A stretch of 33,095 bases of DNA from contig JAHFBZ010000016.1 in NCBI GenBank assembly GCA_023249725.1, positions 1 to 33,095 on the forward strand. Reading direction: 5' to 3'. This document shows, in pieces, positions 1 to 8,615 of this stretch; position 1 is the stretch's first letter; each line of letters opens with the position of its first letter. The notes under the pieces were generated by a model. The model saw nothing but the letters and a program-made list of their open reading frames with translations, ran no database searches and was not told where the DNA came from. Made by a program: the position numbers and the translations under genes. This DNA is from Methanobacteriaceae archaeon (GTDB taxonomy: Archaea; Methanobacteriota; Methanobacteria; Methanobacteriales; Methanobacteriaceae).

Positions 1-204
1 AATTGCTGCTTTAACTTACGGGCCAGATTCCTAACAACAGGATTAGTTTTAAACCCATTCTGCGTTTTAACCATATTCTATGCTTGGAAATTCAACATCT
101 TAACTTCCATGGAATGGATTCTGGCCTTTATTATGGGTGGAGTTTATATTTTGGTTCTAATGTTGAATACGACTAGGTTACGTAGAGAGAATAATTCTTC
201 TTAA
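1..204 (+). CDS. C-terminal fragment of an integral membrane protein
   Basis: An open frame enters from the left edge in frame 1 and stops with TAA at 202-204, giving the last 67 residues of a protein. Two hydrophobic stretches are visible, roughly residues 13-31 (rich in L, V, F) and 39-58 (WILAFIMGGVYILVLML), and the tail ends with basic and polar residues (RLRRENNSS). This fits a polytopic membrane protein with a short cytoplasmic tail. The family cannot be named from this fragment. Confidence 0.55.
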   Translation, partial: NCCFNLRARFLTTGLVLNPFCVLTIFYAWKFNILTSMEWILAFIMGGVYILVLMLNTTRLRRENNSS

Positions 205-405
205 GGTAACAAATGATATTAAACCCAAATTTTATTATTCTTTTTTTATTTTATTTTTAATTAGAAAAAAACCACATCTGGAGTTATAACAGACCATATG
301 GAGAAATAAATCATTTATAGGAAAGGAGTTCATTATATAATTTTTTTGACGAATTTTTACTCAGAAAACGATAACATTATAAACATTAATGCTTAAGGAA
401 ATTTT

Positions 406-1032
<627 letters not shown>

Positions 1033-1254
1033 GGGAATTTTTGAATTAAATATTAATTTGATTGAAATTTTATCTTAAAAAATAAGATTAAAAATTTTAG
1101 TTTTTAGTATAATTTAGTATGGTTAATTGGTGCTGTTTTTTCTTATGTATAGCATTAAGCGGATTATATGGTAAAGGTTTTGTCTCTTCTAAATTTTAAA
1201 AGCTTATTGTGATAACATTGGCTACTTCATACTATTTTCATGTGGAAAATGATT

Positions 1255-2910
1255 TTACAATGTATCCACACAATTGGAAAGTAATTTTTTTAGTTTAGAT
1301 CTATTTGAAGGCCATAAAATATATAAAAAGCTAATTAGTTTTAACAAGGAGGAAGGTTCAGGTATCTCAAGTTTATCACGCATTTCCTCTGTTGCTGGAA
1401 GCCCAGCTAATCTGAGTCTATTTAGTATTGGGTCAGCATAGCCGGTTGATTCTGCAAAACCTCGACCAATGGAATTTCCTTCGGGATCTTTTAAGTATAC
1501 TGCACCTTCTGAATAATGTAGTCCATTTGCAAAAAATCCTGATTGACCAACGTTTACGATTGGAATCATGGTAAAATTCCGGATATCCTCTGGAACATCT
1601 TCATCAAAGCTAAATTCCCATTCTTGAGGATACCACACGTTAGTAACTGGGTATAAATCGGGGTCCTGTGATTTTTCGCTTCTTATCCATTTAGTAATCT
1701 TTAAGGTTCCTTTAACTTTTTTAGAGTTGCTTTCCTCATCCACATATTTCCCTGAAACATCAGCATCCATTGTTCCTGGAGGATTGGCCCCTGTATGATT
1801 AAGAAACTGCAACATTTCATGTGAATGTATGGAGGCCATTGTTAATTCCCTATCTCCATTAAATTGGGCCATGAACCAGTCCCATCCTCCTGCAGCCTTT
1901 TTATTCATATTATTAGCCGCTCTTAAAACCTTTACTCGAGGGTTACCTGCTGGAAGCATTCCATTGCACCACTGATGGTCGTACCAGAATTTACCGCTTT
2001 TTAAGGAAACTTCTTCTTCATTAATTCTTAAAATACTTTGATCTGGATCGATTCCAAGGTTTGGTACAGAATAATATAGCGTTCCAACTCCTCCACAGCA
2101 AGGATCGCATCCATCTTTGCCCTGAAGTAAATATTCTTTGGTTTGTGTTAGTGTAATATCCACTTCAATTTCTGACCCGGAATCAGGATTTGAATCTACT
2201 CCCCAACCTTTAATTTGCAGAGGAAAGGTGCTATCTTCACTTAAAGACTTTATTTTATTCTTTCCCAGAGTATAATCAAATGGATTGTTTGAAAAATCTA
2301 TTAATCCGGTTGTACCTGCAATGGCTAAAGGTTTAGAGCGATGATGCTTTCCTCCAGCCTCACTCACAGCAAGGTGCAATTCAATGAACTGATTTTCAAT
2401 GTCAGAAAGTCCAAAATGCTTAGCTATTTCTGGAGGTAGCAGTGCATATTGCCAAAACATAAATTGAACGCCATATTCTTTTCCATTCTCTCCAATACAG
2501 CTTCCAACAATAAAATGCCAGCCCAATTGGTAATCCCATTGAGGAACATCATCCTGTGGAATTTTAAAATCCGCCTTTGCAGGTATAGATTTATAACCTT
2601 TAGAACTATCCATTCCTAAAAAGAATGTCATTGCATATGCTTGATGTGGTGTGAGTGATTTTGAATGCTCAATTAAGGTTTCGTAAACATTTTTGTACTT
2701 TGGAGTGAATGAATCAGGACTTTTTAACTTTTCCCTCAAAAGATACTGCATTCTCTCTCCAAAACTTTCATTGCTGTTTTTTTCGCTTTCCAATCTTTCA
2801 ATAATCTCGTCTGGAATTTCTTCAGCATTAAATTCATGCATCCATAGAAGTTTGGATATATTATCCTTAGTTTCTTCATCCAATTTGGCCAGTGAATCTC
2901 GAGTTTCCAT
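1255..2910 (-). CDS. CrtC/AttH-type lipocalin-fold protein (hydroxyneurosporene synthase-like)
   Basis: A 551-residue protein resembling the CrtC/AttH family (carotenoid 1,2-hydratase and relatives, tandem lipocalin-like domains). The N-terminal ~110 residues are helical and acidic. The family-like core starts near residue 125 with a tryptophan-rich strand (QLGWHFIVGSC, then EYGVQFMFWQYALLP), followed by a HHRSKP segment and a central WYDHQWCNG motif that matches the DHxWG-type motif of the family. A CDPCCGG cluster lies near residue 270. The C-terminal ~35 residues hold a hydrophobic patch (LLKLISFLYILW) that may contact a membrane. An AAAGGGAT ribosome site precedes the ATG. Other CrtC/AttH members act on isoprenoid or lipid-like substrates. 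No carotenoid genes are visible here, so the substrate is unknown. It is transcribed alone, away from the DJ-1 gene. Confidence 0.7.
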   Translation of the reverse strand: METRDSLAKLDEETKDNISKLLWMHEFNAEEIPDEIIERLESEKNSNESFGERMQYLLREKLKSPDSFTPKYKNVYETLIEHSKSLTPHQAYAMTFFLGMDSSKGYKSIPAKADFKIPQDDVPQWDYQLGWHFIVGSCIGENGKEYGVQFMFWQYALLPPEIAKHFGLSDIENQFIELHLAVSEAGGKHHRSKPLAIAGTTGLIDFSNNPFDYTLGKNKIKSLSEDSTFPLQIKGWGVDSNPDSGSEIEVDITLTQTKEYLLQGKDGCDPCCGGVGTLYYSVPNLGIDPDQSILRINEEEVSLKSGKFWYDHQWCNGMLPAGNPRVKVLRAANNMNKKAAGGWDWFMAQFNGDRELTMASIHSHEMLQFLNHTGANPPGTMDADVSGKYVDEESNSKKVKGTLKITKWIRSEKSQDPDLYPVTNVWYPQEWEFSFDEDVPEDIRNFTMIPIVNVGQSGFFANGLHYSEGAVYLKDPEGNSIGRGFAESTGYADPILNRLRLAGLPATEEMRDKLEIPEPSSLLKLISFLYILWPSNRSKLKKLLSNCVDTL

Positions 2911-3025
2911 ATTTATCCCTTTAATTTTATTATTTCTTAAATATTATCTTTTGGAGGAATAATATAAATTTTCCATAATGATCTCCTCAATCTAACAATC
3001 TCAGACTTCAAGGATGGAATCAAAG

Positions 3026-3064
3026 AGGCCTGAAATCCAACTTCGTAAATTCCGGTTTAGCAAA
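3026..3064 (+). repeat. Dispersed repeat, copy A
   Basis: A 39-base segment beginning AGGCCTGAAAT and containing AACTTCGTAAATTCCG and TTTAGC recurs, with a few substitutions and one indel, at 3941-3978 in the same orientation. Similarity stops at both ends. The two copies bracket the GNAT gene. It may be the remnant of a mobile element end or a small interspersed repeat; no transposase is visible. Confidence 0.6.
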
Positions 3065-3190
3065 TAATTGAAGTGGTCAGCATAAAAAGAATTACTAAAA
3101 AAAAGGCCAAAGAGATTAAAAAAACTTACGAAATGAAATGATTGTATTGAATATCCTATCTTTTCTGCTCATTTTAGATTGATCATATCC

Positions 3191-3646
3191 CTACTGCTGG
3201 CAATTATAATTTTTTTCCAGATAAACCATGTCAATAAGTTGTACTCCCTCTTCAAACATTGGATGATCATAGTTATCAGTGAAAAAATTCTTGATAACAT
3301 GTGATTTCTCAAATCCGCAATTTTCATAAAATGACAATATTGAAGGGACATCGCCTGTTCCGACTAACATTGTTTTATAGTTGTTTTTATAAGAATCAGA
3401 GACGAATTTTATCATGGCCTTGGCATATCCTTTACCTTGATATTTTTCATAGGTTGCTATGTTTTTCAATTCACAGGTTTCTCTGTCTATTGCCACAACA
3501 ACACAAACAGTCTTCAAGTCATCATCAAATAATGCAAACATGTCGCCATTTGCCAAATACCGGTCAATCATATTCTCTTGCTCGTCGGCTAATAGTAACA
3601 AGTCAAGGTATTGTTTCTTGTTATCGGTAATCTTTTCTACTCTCAT
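3191..3646 (-). CDS. GNAT-family N-acetyltransferase
   Basis: A 151-residue protein with the GNAT fold. The acetyl-CoA pyrophosphate-binding motif A is clear: [20 protein letters not shown], with Q/R-x-x-G-x-G/A realised as YQGKGYA near residue 78. It is followed by a motif B-like segment ([14 protein letters not shown]) around residues 107-120. An in-frame ATG lies five codons further upstream (3661), but the sequence between the two ATGs is itself AAAGGAG, a strong ribosome site, so the downstream ATG is chosen. The substrate cannot be predicted. The gene lies alone in an AT-rich stretch bracketed by two copies of a ~38-base repeat, in keeping with an acquired gene. Confidence 0.85.
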   Translation of the reverse strand: MRVEKITDNKKQYLDLLLLADEQENMIDRYLANGDMFALFDDDLKTVCVVVAIDRETCELKNIATYEKYQGKGYAKAMIKFVSDSYKNNYKTMLVGTGDVPSILSFYENCGFEKSHVIKNFFTDNYDHPMFEEGVQLIDMVYLEKNYNCQQ

Positions 3647-4118
3647 TTTTTCTCCTTTCAATAAAACTTGTTACATAAAAAGTTACTCTTTCCCAAACAA
3701 TTTCTTAATTCTCTATCGAAATTTATGTTTATATTCTAAATAGTTTCAATAAAAAAATTTTCTAGAAATAATCAACCATAAGGCAAAATATAGTCAGTAC
3801 ATCTATTTATAAATCATTTCAATATTACTTGCTCTATTATGATAGGCAAAATTAATTTAATGATATCTAGGCCAATATTAATGAAAGTTAGATGATGAAA
3901 TATACATATACCATGTGATTTAGCGTAGTTTTGGATTTTTAGGCCTGAAATTGAACTTCGTAAATTCCGTTTAGCGAAGATTGTTTGAATTCTGCTTTGA
4001 TCAATCCAAACTAACAGAGAATATGAAGGGAATTTTTGAAATTTAAGAAAAAAATATTTTTTAATATAAACCCAATAATCGTTTTGCACAATTAATCAAA
4101 TCTAATATAATATAGAGA
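3647..4118. other. Gene-poor spacer with repeat B
   Basis: About 470 bases of AT-rich DNA between the GNAT gene and the end of the ABC-3C operon. It holds repeat copy B at 3941-3978. A 91-codon open frame on the minus strand (3814-4089) spans it, but it has no recognisable domain and no good ribosome site, and was not called as a gene. No RNA gene was recognised. Confidence 0.5.
3941..3978 (+). repeat. Dispersed repeat, copy B
   Basis: The second copy of the repeat at 3026-3064, same orientation, about 915 bases away. It begins AGGCCTGAAAT and contains AACTTCGTAAATTCCG. Differences are CC to TG near base 12, loss of one G in the GG pair, and A to G near the end. It lies between the GNAT gene and the ABC-3C operon. 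Confidence 0.6.
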
Positions 4119-6035
4119 TTACCAGTCAGTAGGAACTAACTTATTTCCCTCTCTCCAATTTGCTATAACACATTCTTGGAACCATTCATCATTAAAATTC
4201 GCATGGTCAGTCATTATAATTTGTAGTTCAGATTCTAATTCGTTTGTTAAATCAATGGCAGATTTATATATTTTTTTAACTTTTTCCACATCCACTCTAT
4301 TATCTTCTTCATCTTCATTGAAATCTATTTCTTCTGGAAAGTACACTTGGGAAGGTTGATCAAGTAATAAAAATCTTGGGAGCGGCCTCAATTGTTTTAC
4401 AAACCATTTATGTAGTGCAAAATAGGTCATAAGATGACATCCCAACCAATTTTCAGCACTACCCATAGAATCCATTGTTATCGGACCGCTTTCAGTATCT
4501 GCAATAACTGTAAGTTTTTTAATATCTAATCTGAAAACTGATTCTGAGTGTTCCAATTCAAATTCTTTAGCCCATGAACCCATATAATTATTAATAATAT
4601 TCATGATTGAATTAAGCCTTTCTTCAATATTTTCAGAAATTAATTCAGAATTTAATGAATCAATTTCATCTTTTGTAGTTTTTATTTCATCAAGAAGATC
4701 ACTACCATCTTCAATTTGAGGCAAACTATCCAAATATAAACTAATTTTACCTTTCATGAAAGATAAACGATTGTTATATTCCTTAATCTCTCTTAATTCC
4801 CTGGTATTTTTTTGTATTGAATCGATAGCTTTTTTGTTATCATCTAATTGTTTATTAACAGAATCTAATTTCTCTTTTAATTCCCTAATTGCTTTTTGTA
4901 ATTGTGGTGATTCCTTTTCTACTGAACTCATTTGAGAATTTAAGTTACTAAAAGATTCTTTTAGATCATTAATTGTAGCTATCGAATTATCTTCCAGTGA
5001 TGAATTGCATATGGGGCATGTTAAGTCACCTGATTCTTCATCAAATAATTCTAAACTTTTTAACCTCATTAGATGAATTTCTGCTTCTTTAGAGTATCCT
5101 TCTCCATCAGAAAATAATTTTTCAACTGATCTTAACTGTCTTTGTAAAAAGGATCCTTCCTGTCTTAAACTTAATTCTTCTTCTTGTAATTCTTCAAAAG
5201 CATTCCCCTCTATAATCATTTCACTATTAAAAGATTTATTCATTATATCTTTAAGTAATTCAATACAATCAGACCAATTTTCAGGAATATCTCCACCATA
5301 TAGCCCAAAATCTTTTGATTGGAATAATAGTAATTGGGCTTGACTTATCCCATCTCCTTTAATAGATTCTAATTCTTTTAAATTTCTATTTAATTTATAT
5401 AACTCACTACGAAGAACTTGTAATCGTTTCATTTTTCTTACATGATCCTGTTCATAAGCACCTAAAAAGTAGGGTAAGACCGCCCTAATGGTATTAGGAC
5501 CATGTTGTTCACCTTGTTTATGAAATAAAAATTTATTATTACTAATTTCCGTTTGATGCTGAAAAATAAAATGAGTTGTGTGTCTAATATTAGATTCTAA
5601 CCTCGTAATTCTTCCATAATTCATCTCTTCAGAATTTTCATGAATTCCTACATGTTTTGATAGGAGATTTCTTAAAGAAATAAGATTAATATTCGTACTT
5701 AACTCAGAATACTCTTTAATGTCAATTTTCTGTCCAATTTCATAATATATTTCTGAAGAGCTATCCGTAGATATATCTGGAATTTTTCTTGCGATAAAAA
5801 CTTCTCCTTCTATAAGTTTAAGACGAATAGCTACCCAACTAACAGTATTTCTAATATATCCCCGTGGAATATGACAATGTCCACTTCCCAAACAGTAATC
5901 AATAATGCTAAGAAGAGCAGTTTTGCCTGTTTGACTTTCACCAGAAATAATATTCAGTTTACCTAACTCAAAATCTAGTTTTTCTATAGCTCCTTCGTGA
6001 TTGTATAATATTAAATTAAGAATCTGAAAATTCAT
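4119..6035 (-). CDS. ABC-3C system ATPase (DUF3732 family, SMC/Rad50-like)
   Basis: A 638-residue ATPase, predicted motor of a three-gene ABC three-component conflict system. Walker A is GESQTGKT (residues 32-39). A long coiled coil spans about 200-475 and carries a central CPIC pair (C340, C343) like a Rad50 zinc hook. The signature-like MGSAENWLG lies near 524, Walker B LLLDQPS near 556-562 (Gln where most ABC ATPases have the catalytic Glu), and a switch histidine in TDHAN near 611. The MGSxENW and LDQPSQVYFP segments are hallmarks of DUF3732 proteins. An upstream in-frame GTG (6050) exists, but the ATG at 6035 is preferred: GGGGGAT precedes it and it makes an ATGA overlap with the middle-component stop, mirroring the other junction in the operon. 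There are no membrane segments, so it is not a transporter. Confidence 0.87.
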   Translation of the reverse strand: MNFQILNLILYNHEGAIEKLDFELGKLNIISGESQTGKTALLSIIDYCLGSGHCHIPRGYIRNTVSWVAIRLKLIEGEVFIARKIPDISTDSSSEIYYEIGQKIDIKEYSELSTNINLISLRNLLSKHVGIHENSEEMNYGRITRLESNIRHTTHFIFQHQTEISNNKFLFHKQGEQHGPNTIRAVLPYFLGAYEQDHVRKMKRLQVLRSELYKLNRNLKELESIKGDGISQAQLLLFQSKDFGLYGGDIPENWSDCIELLKDIMNKSFNSEMIIEGNAFEELQEEELSLRQEGSFLQRQLRSVEKLFSDGEGYSKEAEIHLMRLKSLELFDEESGDLTCPICNSSLEDNSIATINDLKESFSNLNSQMSSVEKESPQLQKAIRELKEKLDSVNKQLDDNKKAIDSIQKNTRELREIKEYNNRLSFMKGKISLYLDSLPQIEDGSDLLDEIKTTKDEIDSLNSELISENIEERLNSIMNIINNYMGSWAKEFELEHSESVFRLDIKKLTVIADTESGPITMDSMGSAENWLGCHLMTYFALHKWFVKQLRPLPRFLLLDQPSQVYFPEEIDFNEDEEDNRVDVEKVKKIYKSAIDLTNELESELQIIMTDHANFNDEWFQECVIANWREGNKLVPTDW

Positions 6036-6529
6036 ACTCTTATCCCCCACAATGCCATTACTGTTTCAGTATTTCCACTTGTTGCAAACCATTTGCCTAA
6101 AAATTTTGCATGTCTTATAATTTCCCTATTATCTTCTTCAAAAAGTCTTAAAAATTTATTGATATCTCTCGCAGTTTGGGATGTTATCAAATTACCAGAT
6201 TGATCAATGCTTAACCAATTGTGAGTAATACTAAAAAGTATAGACTCTTGTACAAAAGGTTTCAAAGAAATTGCTATCTCTTGAAGCAATAGTCTTGATT
6301 CAGTATTATTATCAATCCAACTTGCTAAAGATGTTCTAATAGATGTTGGAAGTTTTTTTTCTATTTTATTATTCAATAAAACAGGCAAAGCAATAAACGA
6401 CAGAGCTAATGGCATACCTTCTGGCCGTATATTAGAATAACTGATTACAGAGGTCGTTAATGCAACACTACAAAAAGCAGGATTATATAAGTGTGCAACC
6501 TCTTTTGGCCTCATAATCCACTTATTCAT
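6032..6529 (-). CDS. ABC-3C system middle component
   Basis: A 165-residue helical protein between the effector and ATPase genes, overlapping each neighbour by four bases (ATGA at 6526-6529 and 6032-6035), so the three are translated as a coupled unit. The N-terminal pattern RPKEVAHLYNPAFCSVAL and the length match the middle-component family that accompanies DUF3732 ATPases. There is no enzyme motif. The family is thought to bridge the ATPase and the effector. Translation could also begin at M6 (MRPKEV), but the ATG at 6529, behind GGTGA, gives the overlap. Recognition rests on context and the N-terminal motif; a profile search would settle which middle-component type it is. Confidence 0.8.
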   Translation of the reverse strand: MNKWIMRPKEVAHLYNPAFCSVALTTSVISYSNIRPEGMPLALSFIALPVLLNNKIEKKLPTSIRTSLASWIDNNTESRLLLQEIAISLKPFVQESILFSITHNWLSIDQSGNLITSQTARDINKFLRLFEEDNREIIRHAKFLGKWFATSGNTETVMALWGIRV

Positions 6530-7710
6530 GATTCACCAATTATTATATCTTGTAATTTCTTTTCAAATTCAGGATGCCAACCTATTTTCTTTTCATTAGA
6601 TAAAATTTGGTAAGAACCCCTTGTAACAAAAGCCTCGGTTATATTAGGTCTTAAAGGCACAAATTTAGTTTCAGCCCACCGATACAAAGCTTTTCCATAT
6701 TTTATTTTATCTTCATCTGCTTTACTATCACCAATTTTATCTTGAATCCTCTCAAAGCAGATTTCCCATTCTTCTATTAATTGTTTTTCATAACGATCCA
6801 ATTCTTCAGGCAATACAAATCCTTCTTGTAACCACCTAGATCTGTGTTCAAAAGCCCGATAATAATTTTTTACAGCTCGAAAAATTCCATTATTCATATC
6901 AACTAATTTTAACTGTTTAACAAAAATATAATCGTCGAACTCACTCTCATTAACTTCAAAATCTAAAATATCATTATCTATGGGTAGATTATACTTACTA
7001 AATTGGTCTCGCAAGATATCCATTTTCGCCCTAATTTCTTGACTTTTAATCAGATCATTTTCATCATTGATATGATCAAATACACGATTTAACCACCAAC
7101 CAACAAATCTCTTCCTGAACGATCCCAATAAATGTTCTCTTGCCGCATTAGATATCTCTTTACAAATTTCAACATCTATATCTTCAATGATTGGATTTTT
7201 ATCAATAATAACTACATTTTCAAACAATTCTTGTTTTTCATTATAAGTCATTGAATTAAATAACTTGTAGGCTTTTTGATTTGATTCATTTTTCGAAGTT
7301 TTACTAACTTTGGATAACGTATCAATCACTTTAAAAATATCTCTATTATTCTCTTTTAAACAATGCGCAGCACAATCAGATGGAATTACACCAGTTGTGA
7401 TTAAAAAAAATTTTGTTTCAGAAGAAAAATATCCCTTTGAAATACCATCACACCAAATTCTAATAGTTTTCCATAAATTAGTAGAATAATCACCAACATC
7501 AGCTTCATCTTTTGATGTATGTTTTATTTGTGATGATTCTATTACCTGATTATCCTTTTTAATAACAACATCATCTTCCGCCTCAATTACAATATCAAAT
7601 TTACTACCATCTTTCATTTTTTGAAGACTTAATAACAATGCAATTTTGCACTGAAATAAATAACCTTTCAATGAATCTCTTGCAGAAAATTGTGATTTAT
7701 TCTTTGCCAA
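6526..7710 (-). CDS. ABC-3C system effector: nuclease-like N-terminal domain plus ABC-3C C-terminal domain
   Basis: A 394-residue protein and first gene of the operon. The N-terminal ~65 residues resemble the restriction-endonuclease-like domain of DUF4297/Cap4-type effectors: a GYLFQCKIALLLSL helix, then an acidic strand (IVIEAEDDVVI, residues 40-50) and a QIKH motif (Q61, K63), together an E/D...QxK active-site pattern. The C-terminal half (about 190-394) has the aromatic and charged helical pattern of effector C-terminal domains in these systems (VKNYYRAFEHRSRWLQEG). The start is a TTG at 7710, supported by AAAGGGGAT five bases upstream; no in-frame ATG gives a better start. By family analogy the ATPase and middle component sense a threat and license the nuclease. 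The target is unknown and activity is inferred. Confidence 0.78.
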   Translation of the reverse strand: MAKNKSQFSARDSLKGYLFQCKIALLLSLQKMKDGSKFDIVIEAEDDVVIKKDNQVIESSQIKHTSKDEADVGDYSTNLWKTIRIWCDGISKGYFSSETKFFLITTGVIPSDCAAHCLKENNRDIFKVIDTLSKVSKTSKNESNQKAYKLFNSMTYNEKQELFENVVIIDKNPIIEDIDVEICKEISNAAREHLLGSFRKRFVGWWLNRVFDHINDENDLIKSQEIRAKMDILRDQFSKYNLPIDNDILDFEVNESEFDDYIFVKQLKLVDMNNGIFRAVKNYYRAFEHRSRWLQEGFVLPEELDRYEKQLIEEWEICFERIQDKIGDSKADEDKIKYGKALYRWAETKFVPLRPNITEAFVTRGSYQILSNEKKIGWHPEFEKKLQDIIIGES

Positions 7711-8026
7711 TAAAATCCCCTTTAATATCTTATTAATAATTATAAATAATTATAATATGAATAAGTTTTTTGATTTGGGAGTAATCAAAAAGTTTATATT
7801 AAGTAAATTGTTTTGAAACTTAAGTTAATGAAGTTATGATGGTTTTAACAAAAAATACACTCGGAAATTGTAATTAGAAACAACTTAATTTACAATTACT
7901 CTAAATTATACAATGAACATTAAATTCCATGAAAATAATAAAGATGAAGCTAATATAAAAATCTCAATTTGGAAAAGGCTCTAAAAAAGAAAATAATAAA
8001 TAATTCAATTTAAGAATAGAACACTA
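7711..8026. promoter_or_regulatory. Divergent spacer between the ABC-3C operon and a membrane protein gene
   Basis: About 315 bases of very AT-rich DNA. On the minus strand a TATA-like TTATAATTATTTATAAT lies near 7735-7755, just upstream of the AAAGGGGAT ribosome site, so the ABC-3C leader is probably short. A perfect 10-base palindrome AACTTAAGTT lies at 7816-7825. A 23-codon open frame at 7913-7984 was seen but has no supporting ribosome site. No operator can be assigned. Confidence 0.35.
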
Positions 8027-8374
8027 ATGAAACTAATCAAAATAAAAGATGAAGATCTGTTCAAAGAATGTATTGCATGTTTCTTTGACAAATTGAATAT
8101 TATTCTCACATTATTAGGCCTAATTATAACAAGTACTATTGGAATTACCGCCTATTACAAAGAACAACCACTAGTTAACTTTTTTATCAATATTTTAGTA
8201 GTTTTAGGATTTTACTACTTGATATTAACATTTTTATTGCTAAAATTGTACAAAAATAAACTTAAATTGAAAAAATTAGAGGAAACTAAAAAAAAGGAAC
8301 CTGAAACAGAACCTGATCCCATAGCCATTGGTTTTGCTCCAAGCTTATTTAGAGAAAGATATAAAAAATGGTAA
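8027..8374 (+). CDS. Small two-helix membrane protein of unknown function
   Basis: A 115-residue protein. Two hydrophobic segments, about residues 24-43 (LNIILTLLGLIITSTIGITA) and 52-73 (FINILVVLGFYYLILTFLLL), are joined by a short charged turn, so it is probably a membrane hairpin with both ends on the same side. The C-terminal ~40 residues are highly charged (KKLEETKKKEPETEPDP) and end in a basic RERYKKW. No family was recognised. No clear ribosome site precedes the ATG, so expression could be leaderless or weak. It is transcribed divergently from the ABC-3C operon and sits just before the cysS remnant, inside the defence-like island. A role in that island is possible but unsupported by motifs. 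Confidence 0.55.
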   Translation: MKLIKIKDEDLFKECIACFFDKLNIILTLLGLIITSTIGITAYYKEQPLVNFFINILVVLGFYYLILTFLLLKLYKNKLKLKKLEETKKKEPETEPDPIAIGFAPSLFRERYKKW

Positions 8375-8464
8375 TGATCTATTCATAACTTACTTCTCTA
8401 AAATAAAATTAACATTTACTCATTACATAATTGAGTTAAATTTACATAGAAACTGAAATAGGAA

Positions 8465-8574
8465 TTAATTATCCTCAATATCAATACCCCGATCCTTCAA
8501 GCGACTGCTAATATCATCAGATAATCCCATTCCTTCTTTTCCCTGAGTTTCTGTCGGATATCTTTAATGATGTT
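8465..8574 (-). pseudogene. Remnant of a second cysS 3' end (frameshifted)
   Basis: Reading the minus strand recovers a sequence matching the last ~36 codons of the intact cysS at 11056: NIIKDIRQKLREKKEW, then a one-base deletion, then LSDDISSRLKDRGIDIEDN and a stop. The intact gene has DIIKDVRQKLREKKEWALSD and ends RLNDLGIDVED. By eye nucleotide identity is about 78%, and most differences are at third codon positions, so this copy evolved as coding sequence before it was cut off. Similarity ends upstream near 8575 and at the stop codon. It lies about 2.5 kb downstream of the real cysS end, in the same orientation, with the SNIPE-like gene between. Confidence 0.85.
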
Positions 8575-8615
8575 AAGATAACTGAATTAGATAAATAAAA
8601 AATAAATAATAAATC

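Noticed and set aside
3814-4089. A 91-codon minus-strand open frame after the ABC-3C operon
   Set aside because: It has no recognisable domain, no good ribosome site and odd composition (runs of I, F, K), and it covers repeat B. It is probably chance.
4119-6035. An ABC transporter or a housekeeping SMC/RecN protein
   Set aside because: There are no membrane segments or permease partner. The signature-like segment, the Gln in Walker B and the operon partners fit DUF3732/ABC-3C better than SMC or RecN.
7913-7984. A 23-codon plus-strand open frame upstream of the small membrane protein
   Set aside because: It is short, with no ribosome site or recognisable pattern; a real peptide cannot be supported.
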